Positions 8,869-17,549 are shown, counted from the first letter of the stretch. The stretch is DNA of 21,260 nt from an uncultured Bacillota bacterium (GCA_937907585.1 CALCVH010000057.1:1-21260), one strand, 5' to 3'. Program-made: numbers and translations. The notes: generated from the letters alone by a model not told the origin.

Positions 8869-9080
8869 GTGATGGAGAATTAGTAGTAGATCCTCTTCAT
8901 TCTAGCGAGGGTTAGTACGGTGAAAGTAACCCATTGAATGACCTATGAATTCATCTCCTAGTGAAGCTAATCACTTCCGGATAAGCCCGTTATCGCTATA
9001 ATAAGTGCTTGATATAATAATATATCTTGAAATAAAGGTGGTACCACGTTAAAGCGTCCTTTGTATCAGGGTCGCTTTTT
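8869..9080 (+). promoter_or_regulatory. T-box riboswitch, tRNA-Phe responsive (specifier UUC)
   Basis: Stem I closes with gtgat/atcac and ggaga (8874-8878) / tctcc (8954-8958). The AGTA element (around 8882), a tcattc/gaatga helix (8897-8902 / 8936-8941), AGCGAG (8904-8909) and a distal loop CGGTGAAAG capped by gggtta/taaccc follow the canonical order. In the specifier loop TTC (8950-8952) is followed by A, reading Phe. The T-box proper is aggtggtaccacg (9036-9048). The antiterminator pairs aaagg (9034-9038) with ccttt (9058-9062) and acg with cgt, leaving the TGGTACC bulge, whose TGGT matches an ACCA tRNA end as in tRNA-Phe. It competes with the terminator at 9051-9080. Uncharged tRNA-Phe should promote readthrough into pheS. 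Confidence 0.95.
9051..9080 (+). terminator. Regulated terminator of the T-box leader
   Basis: Arms aaagcg (9051-9056) and cgcttt (9073-9078), with further c-g pairs inside after one mismatch, are followed by a T-run up to 9080. The left arm includes cgtccttt, which is also the right side of the antiterminator, so the two folds exclude each other. Confidence 0.9.
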
Positions 9081-9102
9081 ATTTTGAGAATCGGAGGAAA
9101 AT

Positions 9103-10128
9103 ATGGAACTTGAAGAATTAAGAAAGAAAATAAGTGATGATTTTAATGATATGAAGCTTAATCTTCAAACATTATCTGAACTTAGAAGTCAGTATTTAGG
9201 AAAGAAAGGCCCAATCAATTCTTTATTATCTGAAATGAAGAATTTGCCTAATGAAGAAAAACCTAAATTTGGTGAAAAAGTTAACGCTCTTAGAAATCTC
9301 GCTACTAAGTTATTTGATGAGAAGAAACAAGAGTTAGAAAGAAAAGCTGTTGAAGAAAAACTAAAGAAAGAAGCAGTGGATGTAACATTACCTGGTAAAG
9401 AAATGAATACAGGTTCTATTCATGTGCTTAATAAAATCGTTGAAGAAATAGAAGATTTATTTATTGGGATGGGATACAAAGTTCAAGATGGAGTTGAAGT
9501 TGAAAAAGATTTATATAACTTCCAATTATTAAATATCCCAGAGAACCATCCAGCAAGAGCGATGCAAGATACTTTCTATGTAGATAAAGAAAGACTTCTT
9601 AGAACCCAAACATCTGCGGTTCAAGCTCATAAGATGTTAGAAAGTGGTGGAAATAAAGATATAAAGATTATCTGTCCAGGCAGAACTTATAGAAGAGATG
9701 ACGATGATGCGACTCATTCTCATGAATTCACTCAGATGGAAGGATTAGTTGTGAATAAAGATGTGACAATGGCTGATTTAAAAGGCACACTCAATATCAT
9801 GGCTAAAAGACTATTTGGTGAAGATAGAGAAATTAGACTTCGTCCTTCATATTTCCCATTCACTGAGCCATCTATAGAAGTTGATGTATCTTGTTTTAAG
9901 TGTCATGGTAAAGGATGTGCTCTATGTAAAGGCACAGGCTGGATTGAAATACTAGGCGCTGGAATGGTAAACAACAACGTTTTAAGAATGTGCGGATATG
10001 ATCCAGATGTTTATCAAGGATTTGCGTTTGGCGTAGGTATCGAAAGAATCGCAATGCTTAAATATGGTATAGATGATATTAGAACTCTCTATTCTAATGA
10101 TTTAAGACAGAATAAACAGTTCAAATAA
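9103..10128 (+). CDS. pheS: Phenylalanine--tRNA ligase alpha subunit
   Basis: Catalytic subunit of the alpha2-beta2 class II synthetase that charges tRNA-Phe. At 341 residues it is full length. The N-terminal coiled-coil arm (about 1-85, Lys/Glu-rich) binds tRNA. Motif 2 begins at PGRTYRRDDDDATHSHEF (192 on), motif 3 is GFAFGVGIERIAML (residues 306-319) with the binding arginine at 315. The cluster C264, C267, C272, C275 before WIEILGAGMV is typical of Firmicute PheS. The SD ggagg (9093-9097) is five bases before the ATG. It follows the Phe T-box directly, so its supply responds to uncharged tRNA-Phe. pheT follows after 14 nt. Confidence 0.98.
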   Translation: MELEELRKKISDDFNDMKLNLQTLSELRSQYLGKKGPINSLLSEMKNLPNEEKPKFGEKVNALRNLATKLFDEKKQELERKAVEEKLKKEAVDVTLPGKEMNTGSIHVLNKIVEEIEDLFIGMGYKVQDGVEVEKDLYNFQLLNIPENHPARAMQDTFYVDKERLLRTQTSAVQAHKMLESGGNKDIKIICPGRTYRRDDDDATHSHEFTQMEGLVVNKDVTMADLKGTLNIMAKRLFGEDREIRLRPSYFPFTEPSIEVDVSCFKCHGKGCALCKGTGWIEILGAGMVNNNVLRMCGYDPDVYQGFAFGVGIERIAMLKYGIDDIRTLYSNDLRQNKQFK

Positions 10129-10142
10129 GGAGGTTCTAAAAA

Positions 10143-12503
10143 ATGTTAATTCCAATTGAAATATTAAAAAAATATGTTGATATAAATGTTTCTAAAGAAG
10201 AATTCGTAAAGAACTTTTCTTTAAAGAGCGCTGAAGTAGATTCTTTTAAACCTTTCTCTAATGTGAAAGGATTAGTAATTGGTAAAATAGTTGATGTTAA
10301 AGACCACCCAGATTCTAATCACCTTCATATAACAAGCGTAGATACTGGTAAGGAAGTCTTACAGATTGTCTGTGGCGCACCAAATGTTGAAGTTAATAAA
10401 AAGGTCATAGTTGCGCTTGATGGAGTTGTCTTACCAAATCTTACAATTAAGAAAGCGATTATTCGTGGCGTTGAATCAAATGGTATGAATTGCGCACTAG
10501 AAGAATTAGGAATAGACCATAAATTCCAAGGATATGATGGAATATATTATCTAGATGATGACGCTCCAATTGGCGCTGACCCACTTGAATATCTACACTT
10601 AAATGATGATGTATTAGAAATTGAACTTACACCAAATAGAACAGACTTACTTTCTATTATAGGTGTCGCATATGACACTAAGGCGATGCTTAATTCTAAT
10701 ATGCATCTAGAATTTGAAAAAGCTAAAGAAGTTCCTGGCGATGGATTAATAACCGTTTCAACAGAAACTGAAAACTGCCTAAGGTATTATTCTAAAGTAA
10801 TCAAAAATGTAAAGATAAAAGAATCACCAAGCTGGTTAAAGGGCGCATTAATGAAGATGAACATCCGTCCAATAAACAATGTTGTCGATGTGACTAACTA
10901 TTGTTTAATGGTGACTGGTCAACCATTACATGCGTTTGATTATGACAAGATTGAAACAAAGAACATAGTTGTGAAGATGGCTAATGATGGTGATAAGTTC
11001 ACTACCTTAGACCATATAGAAAGAACACTTACTAAAGACGATATAGTTATTACTGATGGAGTGAAACCTTTGTGTCTTGGTGGAGTGATGGGTGGACTCA
11101 ATAGTGAAGTTGATAATAATACTACAAATATTTTCTTAGAATCTGCATTATTTAACCCAAATTCAATAAAAGAAACATCTAAGAGATTAGGACTTTCTAG
11201 CGAATCATCGATGAGATTTGAAAAGGGTGTAGATCCTATGATGACTGAATACGCTTTAAATCTCGCATCAAAAATGTTTAGCGAACTCGCTAGTGGCGAA
11301 GTGTTAGAAGGTGGAGACCGCTTCGATAACTACAATAAACCTTTAAAAGAAGTTGAAGTCACACTTGATAGAATCAATAAAGTTGTAGGAAAAACATATA
11401 CAAAAGAAGAAGTATCTAGAGTATTTGATGGACTATCATTTGATTTTAAAGAGGATAAAGGCAAATTTATAGTTACAGTTCCTAATAGAAGAAGCGATAT
11501 TGAAGGATATCAAGATCTAATTGAAGAAGTAGTTAGGATTGATGGATATGAAAAAATAGATTCTACAATTCCTGAGTCTTCTATGATAGGACAACTAAAT
11601 GAATATCAAAAATTTGTAAGAAAGATTAGGCACTATCTTTCATACAATATGAATGAAACTCTAACTTACTCTTTAACATCTTTAAAGAACGCTACATATT
11701 TTGATAATGAAGAATATGGTTTAGTTAAAATAATGAATCCACTTGTAGATGATAAAGTCTATATGAGACATTCTACTATTCCATCTCTACTTGAAGTATT
11801 GAGATATAACGTTAATAGAAAGAATGAAAATAATTTCTTATTTGAAATTGGTAGAAGATACACAATGGACTCTGAAGAACCAATTTTATCTGGCGTGTTA
11901 TCAGGAACAATTTCTAGCACTTTATGGAAGATGGAAAAAGAGGAAGTAGACTTCTTCTATCTAAAGGGATTAGTCGAAAACTTATTTGATAAATTAAATG
12001 TTAAAAACTATAGAATTTCTACTCCAGTAAGTCCTCTTAAAGGCATGCATCCAGGGGTAAGCGCTACTATCAGTATCGGATTAAAACAGATTGGTTTCTT
12101 AGGTAAACTTCATCCAGAAACAATCAAAGAATTCGATATTAAAGATGCATATGTATTTGAATTATCTTTAGAAGAATTATTCAAGGCTTCTCATCCATTA
12201 AAAACTATTAAAGAAATATCTAAATATCCATCAATTTCAAGAGATTTAGCTCTTGTTATGAATAAGGATATTACTAGTGAATATGTGATTAATGAGATTA
12301 AGAGAATCGGTAAGAGAAGCTTAGTAAGCGCTAAAGTATTCGATTTATATACTGGTGATAAAATAGATCAAAATAAGAAACAATTAGCTATTAATTTACA
12401 GTTCCAAGATATGAATAGAACTTTAGAAGCTAATGAAGTAGATGAATTAATCTCTAAAATACTACAACATCTTGATTCACTAGGAATCAGCTTAAGAGAA
12501 TAA
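10143..12503 (+). CDS. pheT: Phenylalanine--tRNA ligase beta subunit
   Basis: The non-catalytic but essential partner of PheS, handling tRNA recognition, assembly and editing of mischarged Tyr. At 786 residues it is full length (about 800 usual). Domains in order: the N-terminal OB-fold tRNA-binding domain (about 40-150, with VKDHPDSNHLHI and CGAPNV), B1/ELTPNR region, the B3/B4 editing domain (about 210-380, with PINNVVDVTNY and QPLHAFDYDK), B5 (about 405-475), the catalytic-like core, and the C-terminal FDX-ACB anticodon-binding domain (about 690-786, starting KYPSISRDLALV). The SD taaggagg overlaps the pheS stop. The TAA stop shares its last base with the rlmN ATG (taatg), implying translational coupling. 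Confidence 0.98.
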   Translation: MLIPIEILKKYVDINVSKEEFVKNFSLKSAEVDSFKPFSNVKGLVIGKIVDVKDHPDSNHLHITSVDTGKEVLQIVCGAPNVEVNKKVIVALDGVVLPNLTIKKAIIRGVESNGMNCALEELGIDHKFQGYDGIYYLDDDAPIGADPLEYLHLNDDVLEIELTPNRTDLLSIIGVAYDTKAMLNSNMHLEFEKAKEVPGDGLITVSTETENCLRYYSKVIKNVKIKESPSWLKGALMKMNIRPINNVVDVTNYCLMVTGQPLHAFDYDKIETKNIVVKMANDGDKFTTLDHIERTLTKDDIVITDGVKPLCLGGVMGGLNSEVDNNTTNIFLESALFNPNSIKETSKRLGLSSESSMRFEKGVDPMMTEYALNLASKMFSELASGEVLEGGDRFDNYNKPLKEVEVTLDRINKVVGKTYTKEEVSRVFDGLSFDFKEDKGKFIVTVPNRRSDIEGYQDLIEEVVRIDGYEKIDSTIPESSMIGQLNEYQKFVRKIRHYLSYNMNETLTYSLTSLKNATYFDNEEYGLVKIMNPLVDDKVYMRHSTIPSLLEVLRYNVNRKNENNFLFEIGRRYTMDSEEPILSGVLSGTISSTLWKMEKEEVDFFYLKGLVENLFDKLNVKNYRISTPVSPLKGMHPGVSATISIGLKQIGFLGKLHPETIKEFDIKDAYVFELSLEELFKASHPLKTIKEISKYPSISRDLALVMNKDITSEYVINEIKRIGKRSLVSAKVFDLYTGDKIDQNKKQLAINLQFQDMNRTLEANEVDELISKILQHLDSLGISLRE

Positions 12504-13543
12504 TGAAATATTTATTTGATTATAGTTTAGAAGAATTAGAAAATCTCTTAGTAGATGGTGGATATAAAAAGTTTTCTGCGTCTCAAATCTTTGATTGGGT
12601 CTATAAAAAACTTACCTTAGATTTTGATTCTATGAGCAATATATCCAAAGAGTTAAGAGAATATCTAAAAAAAGAAATGTCTTTAGAACTTCCTACTATC
12701 ACTAAAAAAGAAGTATCTAAAGATACGACAGTAAAGTATCTATTTAATTTTAAAGATGAATCAAAAGTAGAAGGCGTTTTAATGCATCACCCATATGGAA
12801 CATCTTACTGTATATCAAGCCAAGTTGGATGTAATATGGGATGCGCATTCTGCGCTTCAGGATTAAAAAAGAAATCAAGGGATTTAACAAGCGGTGAAAT
12901 GGTTTCTATGATAATTAAAACTATGTTAGATTCTAATGAAAGAATCTCTCATATAGTTATTATGGGAACAGGTGAACCGCTAGATAATTTTGATAACGTA
13001 ATAAAATTTATTAAAATAGTCAATGCGCCTAAGGGACTTGAGATTGGAATTAGGCACATTACATTATCGACATCAGGATTAGCTCCTAAAATTAAAGAAT
13101 TAGCTGATAAAGGTATGGGTATTAATCTCGCAATATCTTTACACGCTCCTACTGATGATTTAAGAATGAGATTAATGCCTATTGATAAGGCATACAAAAT
13201 TAACGAAGTAATAGATGCGTCAAACTATTATTTCGAAAAAACTGGTAGAAGAATTACTTTTGAGTATCTTTTACTAGAAGGTGTTAACGATTCCATGTAT
13301 TACGCTGATAAGTTAGTTGAACTAGTTAGAGGAATGAATGCATATATCAATTTAATACCTTATAATCACGTTGATGAATTTGAATTTAAAGAATCTAATT
13401 CAAAGAATGTGGATAGATTCTATAACCAGTTAAAATCAAGAGGAATCAACGTCACAATGAGACACAAGATGGGTGATGACATAGACGCAGCTTGTGGACA
13501 ATTACGCAGCAAAATAATGAAAGAAGAGGAAATAAAAAAATGA
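12503..13543 (+). CDS. rlmN: 23S rRNA A2503 / tRNA A37 C2-methyltransferase RlmN
   Basis: A radical-SAM enzyme that methylates C2 of A2503 in 23S rRNA and of A37 in some tRNAs, tuning the peptide exit tunnel and decoding. The 346-residue length is normal. The cluster-binding motif is C110-x3-C114-x2-C117 (CNMGCAFCAS), and the methyl-carrying cysteine is C331 in DAACGQL. GTGEPLDN is the SAM-binding GEP motif, followed by HITLSTSGL and the NLAISLHAP strand typical of RlmN. This is RlmN and not Cfr by overall match and context, though the two share all key residues. The ATG overlaps the pheT stop and the TGA overlaps the pfkA start (ATGA), so it is tightly embedded. In Bacillus rlmN also precedes rsgA-rpe, but with prpC-prkC between. 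Confidence 0.96.
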   Translation: MKYLFDYSLEELENLLVDGGYKKFSASQIFDWVYKKLTLDFDSMSNISKELREYLKKEMSLELPTITKKEVSKDTTVKYLFNFKDESKVEGVLMHHPYGTSYCISSQVGCNMGCAFCASGLKKKSRDLTSGEMVSMIIKTMLDSNERISHIVIMGTGEPLDNFDNVIKFIKIVNAPKGLEIGIRHITLSTSGLAPKIKELADKGMGINLAISLHAPTDDLRMRLMPIDKAYKINEVIDASNYYFEKTGRRITFEYLLLEGVNDSMYYADKLVELVRGMNAYINLIPYNHVDEFEFKESNSKNVDRFYNQLKSRGINVTMRHKMGDDIDAACGQLRSKIMKEEEIKK

Positions 13544-14667
13544 ATGTAAAAAGAATTGGAATCTTAACTTCTGGTGGAGACTGTCCTGGTTTAAACGCTG
13601 TAATCGAATCAGTTGTAAGATGCGCTAATCAAAATGGAATTGAAGTATATGGATTTGTTAGTGGATATGATGGATTATACACAAATGAATATAAAGTTCT
13701 AAACTACTCTAATGTTAAAGGTATTGGTAGAGATGGTGGATCAATCATCAAATCTTCTAATAAAACTAATCTATTCAATCATAGAAAAGTGGATGAAAAC
13801 GGAAATGTTACATACGCTGATGATTCTATGGTTGCGGTAGAAAATTTAAAGAAAGATAATATCGATTGTATGGTTATAGTTGGTGGCGATGGCTCAATGA
13901 CTAGTGCGCGCGATTTTAAACGTGCAGGAATCAATGTAGTATGCGTTCCTAAAACTATCGATAATGATGTTCCATATACTGATCAAACTTTCGGTTACTA
14001 TACATCTGTATGTCAAATTGCGCACGCAATTGAATCAATTAGAACAACTGCCTATAGTCATGATAGAGTTATGATAGTTGAAACTATGGGTAGACACGCT
14101 GGATGGTTAGCGTTAGAAGGTGGATTATCTGGAAACGCTGATTGTATCATCATTCCTGAAATACCTTATGATTTATCTAAGATTAAAGACTATCTAGTTA
14201 AAAGATATAATGATGGTCATAAATCAACTGTGATTTGCGTATCTGAAGGCGCTAAACCTATTGATGGAGAAATTAAAGCTACAATCAATAACGAATATCC
14301 TGATGCGGTTAAATTAGGTGGTATCGGCGCTAAATTAGCTGTAGATATCGAACGTGAAATCAAGAATATTACAGGTCAAGAAGTAAGATCTACTAATGTT
14401 GGATACATCCAAAGAGGTGGAGACTGTCAATATTTTGATAGAGTATTATCATATGAATACGCTAAAGTTGCGGTAGACGCTATCTTAAGCGGTAATTTTG
14501 GCGTGATGGTTTCATTTAATGGTCATAAAACTGAACTTGTTCCACTAGAAAAAATCGTTGGTAATGGACAGACTGGCGAAACATCTAAGGGTGGCAACAA
14601 GAACGTTGAAAAAGATTCATTATTATTAACTACCGCTAAATCTATGGGCATCTATTTTGGTGATTAA
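13540..14667 (+). CDS. pfkA: 6-phosphofructokinase, predicted ATP-dependent, group III type
   Basis: Phosphorylates fructose 6-phosphate to fructose 1,6-bisphosphate, the committed step of glycolysis. The ATG at 13540 is preferred over an upstream in-frame ATG at 13492: it starts right before KRIGILTSGGDCPGLN, has an SD (agagg, 13525-13529) and overlaps the rlmN stop. The protein is 375 residues, longer than the roughly 320 of the classical allosteric enzyme. GGDGS (115-119) has Gly118 at the position that is Gly in ATP enzymes and Asp in pyrophosphate enzymes. PKTIDND (137-143) has Lys138 where the classical ATP enzyme has Gly; D141 is the catalytic base. Gly plus Lys is the pattern of the mixed group III branch, in which Gly predicts ATP use. 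MGRHAGWLA binds the sugar phosphate. Pyrophosphate use is unlikely but not excluded. Confidence 0.94.
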   Translation: MNVKRIGILTSGGDCPGLNAVIESVVRCANQNGIEVYGFVSGYDGLYTNEYKVLNYSNVKGIGRDGGSIIKSSNKTNLFNHRKVDENGNVTYADDSMVAVENLKKDNIDCMVIVGGDGSMTSARDFKRAGINVVCVPKTIDNDVPYTDQTFGYYTSVCQIAHAIESIRTTAYSHDRVMIVETMGRHAGWLALEGGLSGNADCIIIPEIPYDLSKIKDYLVKRYNDGHKSTVICVSEGAKPIDGEIKATINNEYPDAVKLGGIGAKLAVDIEREIKNITGQEVRSTNVGYIQRGGDCQYFDRVLSYEYAKVAVDAILSGNFGVMVSFNGHKTELVPLEKIVGNGQTGETSKGGNKNVEKDSLLLTTAKSMGIYFGD

Positions 14668-14669
14668 TT

Positions 14670-15545
14670 TTGAAAGGTAGAGTTATTAAAAATATCTCAA
14701 ACCAATATGATGTATTAGGCGAGGATAATAAGGTTTATTCTTTAAAACCTCGCGGTATTTTTAAGCATAATAAAGAGGTTTTAAAAGTGGGAGATTTTGT
14801 AGAATTTGAAAATGATTCTATAAATAAGATTTTAGATAGAAAAAACACTTTTATTAGACCTCAAATATCAAATGTTGATTATATTGTTATAGTATCATCA
14901 TTTAAAAGGCCTGATATAAACTATACCTTGTTAGATGAATTTATAATCAACACTGAAAATGAAGATGTAAAACCAATCTTAGTATTCACAAAAACTGATT
15001 TGTTAGAAAAAGAAGAACTTGAAAAAGAGATGGAATCCATTAGTTATTATAAAAAATATTATGATGTGTTCCTAGCTAACTATGATGGTTTATTTGACAA
15101 GAATAGATTTTATAACCTCGTGAAAGGAAAGGTGCTAGTTATATCTGGACAAACTGGCGCAGGTAAAAGCCATCTTCTTAACACCATCTCACCAGAACTA
15201 AAACTAAAGACACAGGATATCTCTATGGCTTTAGGCAGAGGAAAGCACACAACAAGGCACACTGAACTACTTATGATTAGTGATGCGCTTATTGCGGATT
15301 CTCCAGGTTTTTCAAGTTTGGATTTAACTTATATTAAATCAGAAAACTTAAAAGAATATTTTCCTGAATTTATAGAACACTTAAATGAATGTAGATACAA
15401 TCAGTGTATGCATATAAAAGAACCTGATTGTATCATTAAAGAACTAGTGGATAAAGGCGATATACTTAGAAGCAGGTATCAAAGTTACTATAAATTCTAT
15501 ACTGAATTAAAAGAGAAAGAGAAGACTTTTAAAAGGAGCTACTAG
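14670..15545 (+). CDS. rsgA: Small ribosomal subunit biogenesis GTPase RsgA
   Basis: A circularly permuted GTPase that binds the maturing 30S subunit, promotes release of RbfA and is a (p)ppGpp target. At 291 residues it is full length. An N-terminal OB fold (1-70) is followed by G4 TKTD (107-110), then G1 GQTGAGKS (160-167) and G3 DSPGF (210-214), the permuted order that defines the family. The C-terminal zinc site fits the family: C241-x4-C246-x-H248-x5-C254. The start is TTG: an in-frame TGA at 14661 blocks longer versions, the next in-frame ATG would remove the OB fold, and ggtga (14659-14663) gives an SD match six bases upstream. It begins two bases after the pfkA stop, and rpe follows two bases after its own stop. 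Confidence 0.96.
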   Translation: MKGRVIKNISNQYDVLGEDNKVYSLKPRGIFKHNKEVLKVGDFVEFENDSINKILDRKNTFIRPQISNVDYIVIVSSFKRPDINYTLLDEFIINTENEDVKPILVFTKTDLLEKEELEKEMESISYYKKYYDVFLANYDGLFDKNRFYNLVKGKVLVISGQTGAGKSHLLNTISPELKLKTQDISMALGRGKHTTRHTELLMISDALIADSPGFSSLDLTYIKSENLKEYFPEFIEHLNECRYNQCMHIKEPDCIIKELVDKGDILRSRYQSYYKFYTELKEKEKTFKRSY

Positions 15546-15547
15546 TT

Positions 15548-16201
15548 ATGTTTTTAGATTTGTCTATTCTTAACGCTGATTTAGATAATATAGAATCGTT
15601 TTTAAAACCTGTAATAGGGATAAATGCGGTTCTTCATATGGATATAATGGATGGAGTGTTTGTAAAACAAACATCTTTTGATGAAACTATAGTCAAAAGA
15701 TCAAAAGACGCTAGTCCAACATCCGTTATTGATGTTCATCTAATGTGCGTTAATCCAGAAAAGTTATTTGTTAAATACAAAGAAGCTGGCGCTGATTATA
15801 TTACATTCCACTATGAAACATCAAACATAAAGGAAAATATTGATAGAATCCATGAATTAGGTTTAAAAGCTGGCCTATCAATAAATCCTGATACTGATGT
15901 AGAAGTGTTAGTTCCTTATTTAAAGGATGTGGATATGGTGTTAGTAATGAGCGTATATCCTGGACTTGGTGGACAAAGTTTCATGCCTAACTCTATAGAA
16001 AAAGTTAAATTTTTAAGAGAATATAAAGAAAAGAACGATCTTCATTACTTGATAAATATTGATGGTGGAATCAATATGAATACTTATCAATTTATCAAAC
16101 CATATTGTGATTTAGCAGTTGTTGGAAGCGCAATTACTAAATCAAATGAATACGTAAAGACATTCTATGATTATCTTATAGCTTTTAATAAGGAGAATTG
16201 A
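15548..16201 (+). CDS. rpe: Ribulose-phosphate 3-epimerase (somewhat divergent)
   Basis: Interconverts ribulose 5-phosphate and xylulose 5-phosphate in the pentose phosphate pathway through a TIM barrel with a divalent metal. At 217 residues it is normal. Metal and catalytic positions are present: S6, H30 and D32 in LHMDIMDG, H in DVHLM, and the Asp of INIDGG; the phosphate loop is YPGLGGQSF and VVGSAIT the last strand. The loop after the first metal site reads FVKQTSFD where most members have FVPN-type sequence followed by an S/T-F/I-G segment, so the substrate lid is unusual; a related sugar-phosphate epimerase is a small possibility. The rsgA-rpe pairing is conserved in Bacilli and supports Rpe. 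The SD aggag (15534-15538) lies inside the end of rsgA. Its TGA overlaps the SD-start region of the next gene. Confidence 0.92.
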   Translation: MFLDLSILNADLDNIESFLKPVIGINAVLHMDIMDGVFVKQTSFDETIVKRSKDASPTSVIDVHLMCVNPEKLFVKYKEAGADYITFHYETSNIKENIDRIHELGLKAGLSINPDTDVEVLVPYLKDVDMVLVMSVYPGLGGQSFMPNSIEKVKFLREYKEKNDLHYLINIDGGINMNTYQFIKPYCDLAVVGSAITKSNEYVKTFYDYLIAFNKEN

Positions 16202-16203
16202 AT

Positions 16204-17496
16204 ATGAAAAAATCATTTTTATTAGTATTATTTACTTTATTATTTGTTATTAGTTTAACTGGTTGTTTCAGTATAAATAATAATACAGAAAAACCTACAA
16301 CTACATTTGCGACAGAAAGTCCAATCGATTATAGTAAGGTTCAAAGCGAACTTTATTCAAATATCTATGAAGAATTAAAAAGAAATATCTATGATGAATT
16401 AAGGGATGAACTAAAAGAAGAATTCATCAATGGAACAATCGATTATGATGATTTCCAATCTAGATTAATTAAATCAGCTAAGATTGCTAGTGAAGGAAAC
16501 GTTTATGTATTAAATAAAAAGCTCAATGAAGAAAATGAGCTTATTGGTCAAGGATCTGGATCTGGAGTTATCTTTGATATGACAGATGATTCATCAACTT
16601 TTGGAAACTATGAATCTAAGACATTAGAAAAGAAATATAGATATTATTTGATTACTAATGAGCACGTAGTTAAAGATGGCGATGGATTCGATATCGTTTT
16701 CGCTGATGAAACAAAAGCTGATGGCTATTTAATTGGCGCAGATGAAAAAAATGATATTGCGGTTCTATATTTTGATTCAGATAACACTCATCCAATCATG
16801 ACAATTGGTGATAGTGATGATTTAACTGTTGGAGAATTAGTGATTGCGGTAGGCAACCCTAAAGGTCAAACATTATTCTCATCAGTAACACTTGGTGTTG
16901 TAGGTGGTGTTAATAGAAATTTAATAGATTCAAGCGGAACAAGAAACACTATCAATAAATATATCCAACATGACGCTGCAATTAACGCAGGTAACTCAGG
17001 TGGTGGATTATACAATTTAGATGGTGAATTAGTAGGAATAAACTCTGTTAAATATATATCAACTGCAACAGCGGAAATAGAAGGATTAAATTTCGCTATT
17101 CCAATTAATTTAGTCAAAGAAATATGTAAAGAGATCCGTGAAACAGGTAAGTATGACGGAACTGTGTCATTTGGAATAACTGTATCAGAAGTATCAGCTT
17201 TAACTAAAGCAGGAAGAATACAGTATAATGTTCCTGATGATGTTAGTGAAGGAATAGTTGTAATATCTGTTAACGCTGGAGATTCAAGCGATGGAGTTTT
17301 AGAAGCTAATGACATCATCGTTGTTGCGGATAACATAGTGATTACTAAATCAGCAAATCTACAAGAAGTGTTAAGGAATCACAGAATGGGAGATACTATC
17401 GAACTTACTGTAATAAGAAATGGTGAAAGAGTAAATGTTAGTCTCACATTCCATAGAACTATAGAAAAAGCAGCTGAAGAGCAGGAAGGCGAATAA
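16204..17496 (+). CDS. Lipoprotein-type trypsin-like serine protease, HtrA/DegP family, with PDZ domain
   Basis: The ATG at 16204 is chosen over an in-frame TTG at 16198 because the SD aggag (16191-16195) is eight bases from the ATG and only two from the TTG. The 430-residue protein begins with a basic, hydrophobic signal and the lipobox LTGC (Cys21), so it is predicted to be lipid-anchored outside the membrane. Residues 45-95 form a charged, probably helical stalk with imperfect IYEELKRN/IYDELRDE repeats. The chymotrypsin-fold domain has an intact triad: H154 (TNEHVV), D184 (NDIAV) and S265 (GNSGGG). A PDZ-like domain (about 320-415) follows. The family degrades or refolds misfolded exported proteins. 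Most Firmicute HtrA proteins use a transmembrane anchor, so the lipobox is a difference. It is the last gene of the T-box-led run. Confidence 0.92.
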   Translation: MKKSFLLVLFTLLFVISLTGCFSINNNTEKPTTTFATESPIDYSKVQSELYSNIYEELKRNIYDELRDELKEEFINGTIDYDDFQSRLIKSAKIASEGNVYVLNKKLNEENELIGQGSGSGVIFDMTDDSSTFGNYESKTLEKKYRYYLITNEHVVKDGDGFDIVFADETKADGYLIGADEKNDIAVLYFDSDNTHPIMTIGDSDDLTVGELVIAVGNPKGQTLFSSVTLGVVGGVNRNLIDSSGTRNTINKYIQHDAAINAGNSGGGLYNLDGELVGINSVKYISTATAEIEGLNFAIPINLVKEICKEIRETGKYDGTVSFGITVSEVSALTKAGRIQYNVPDDVSEGIVVISVNAGDSSDGVLEANDIIVVADNIVITKSANLQEVLRNHRMGDTIELTVIRNGERVNVSLTFHRTIEKAAEEQEGE

Positions 17497-17520
17497 AAAG
17501 GCAAGCTAAAAACTTGCCTT
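17492..17520 (-). terminator. Second hairpin terminator between the convergent genes
   Basis: A perfect 8-bp stem aaggcaag (17498-17505) / cttgcctt (17513-17520) with a 7-base loop lies one base after the protease stop. Read on the minus strand it is followed by a short T-rich tail (tttatt); read on the plus strand it is followed by A-rich sequence. It can therefore back up the rpmB terminator; on the plus strand it gives a hairpin at the mRNA 3' end without a U-run. Confidence 0.7.
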
Positions 17521-17549
17521 AAAAATAAAAAAACAAACCTGCGGTTTGT
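17521..17549 (-). terminator. Main intrinsic terminator of rpmB
   Basis: On the minus strand acaaacc-gca-ggtttgt forms a 7-bp stem with a 3-base loop, followed by ttttttattttt. It starts 17 bases after the rpmB stop. On the plus strand the same hairpin is followed only by ctctttat, a weak tail. Confidence 0.88.

Noticed and set aside
13492..13539. A longer pfkA starting 16 codons upstream
   Set aside because: The extra residues overlap the catalytic Cys region of rlmN in another frame and precede the normal family start; the SD serves the ATG at 13540.
16198..16203. TTG start for the protease two codons upstream
   Set aside because: Only two bases separate the SD from the TTG, against eight for the ATG.
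16866..17336. A 156-codon minus-strand open frame inside the protease gene
   Set aside because: Antisense to conserved serine protease and PDZ sequence, with low-complexity Ser/Thr/Pro content and no start signals.
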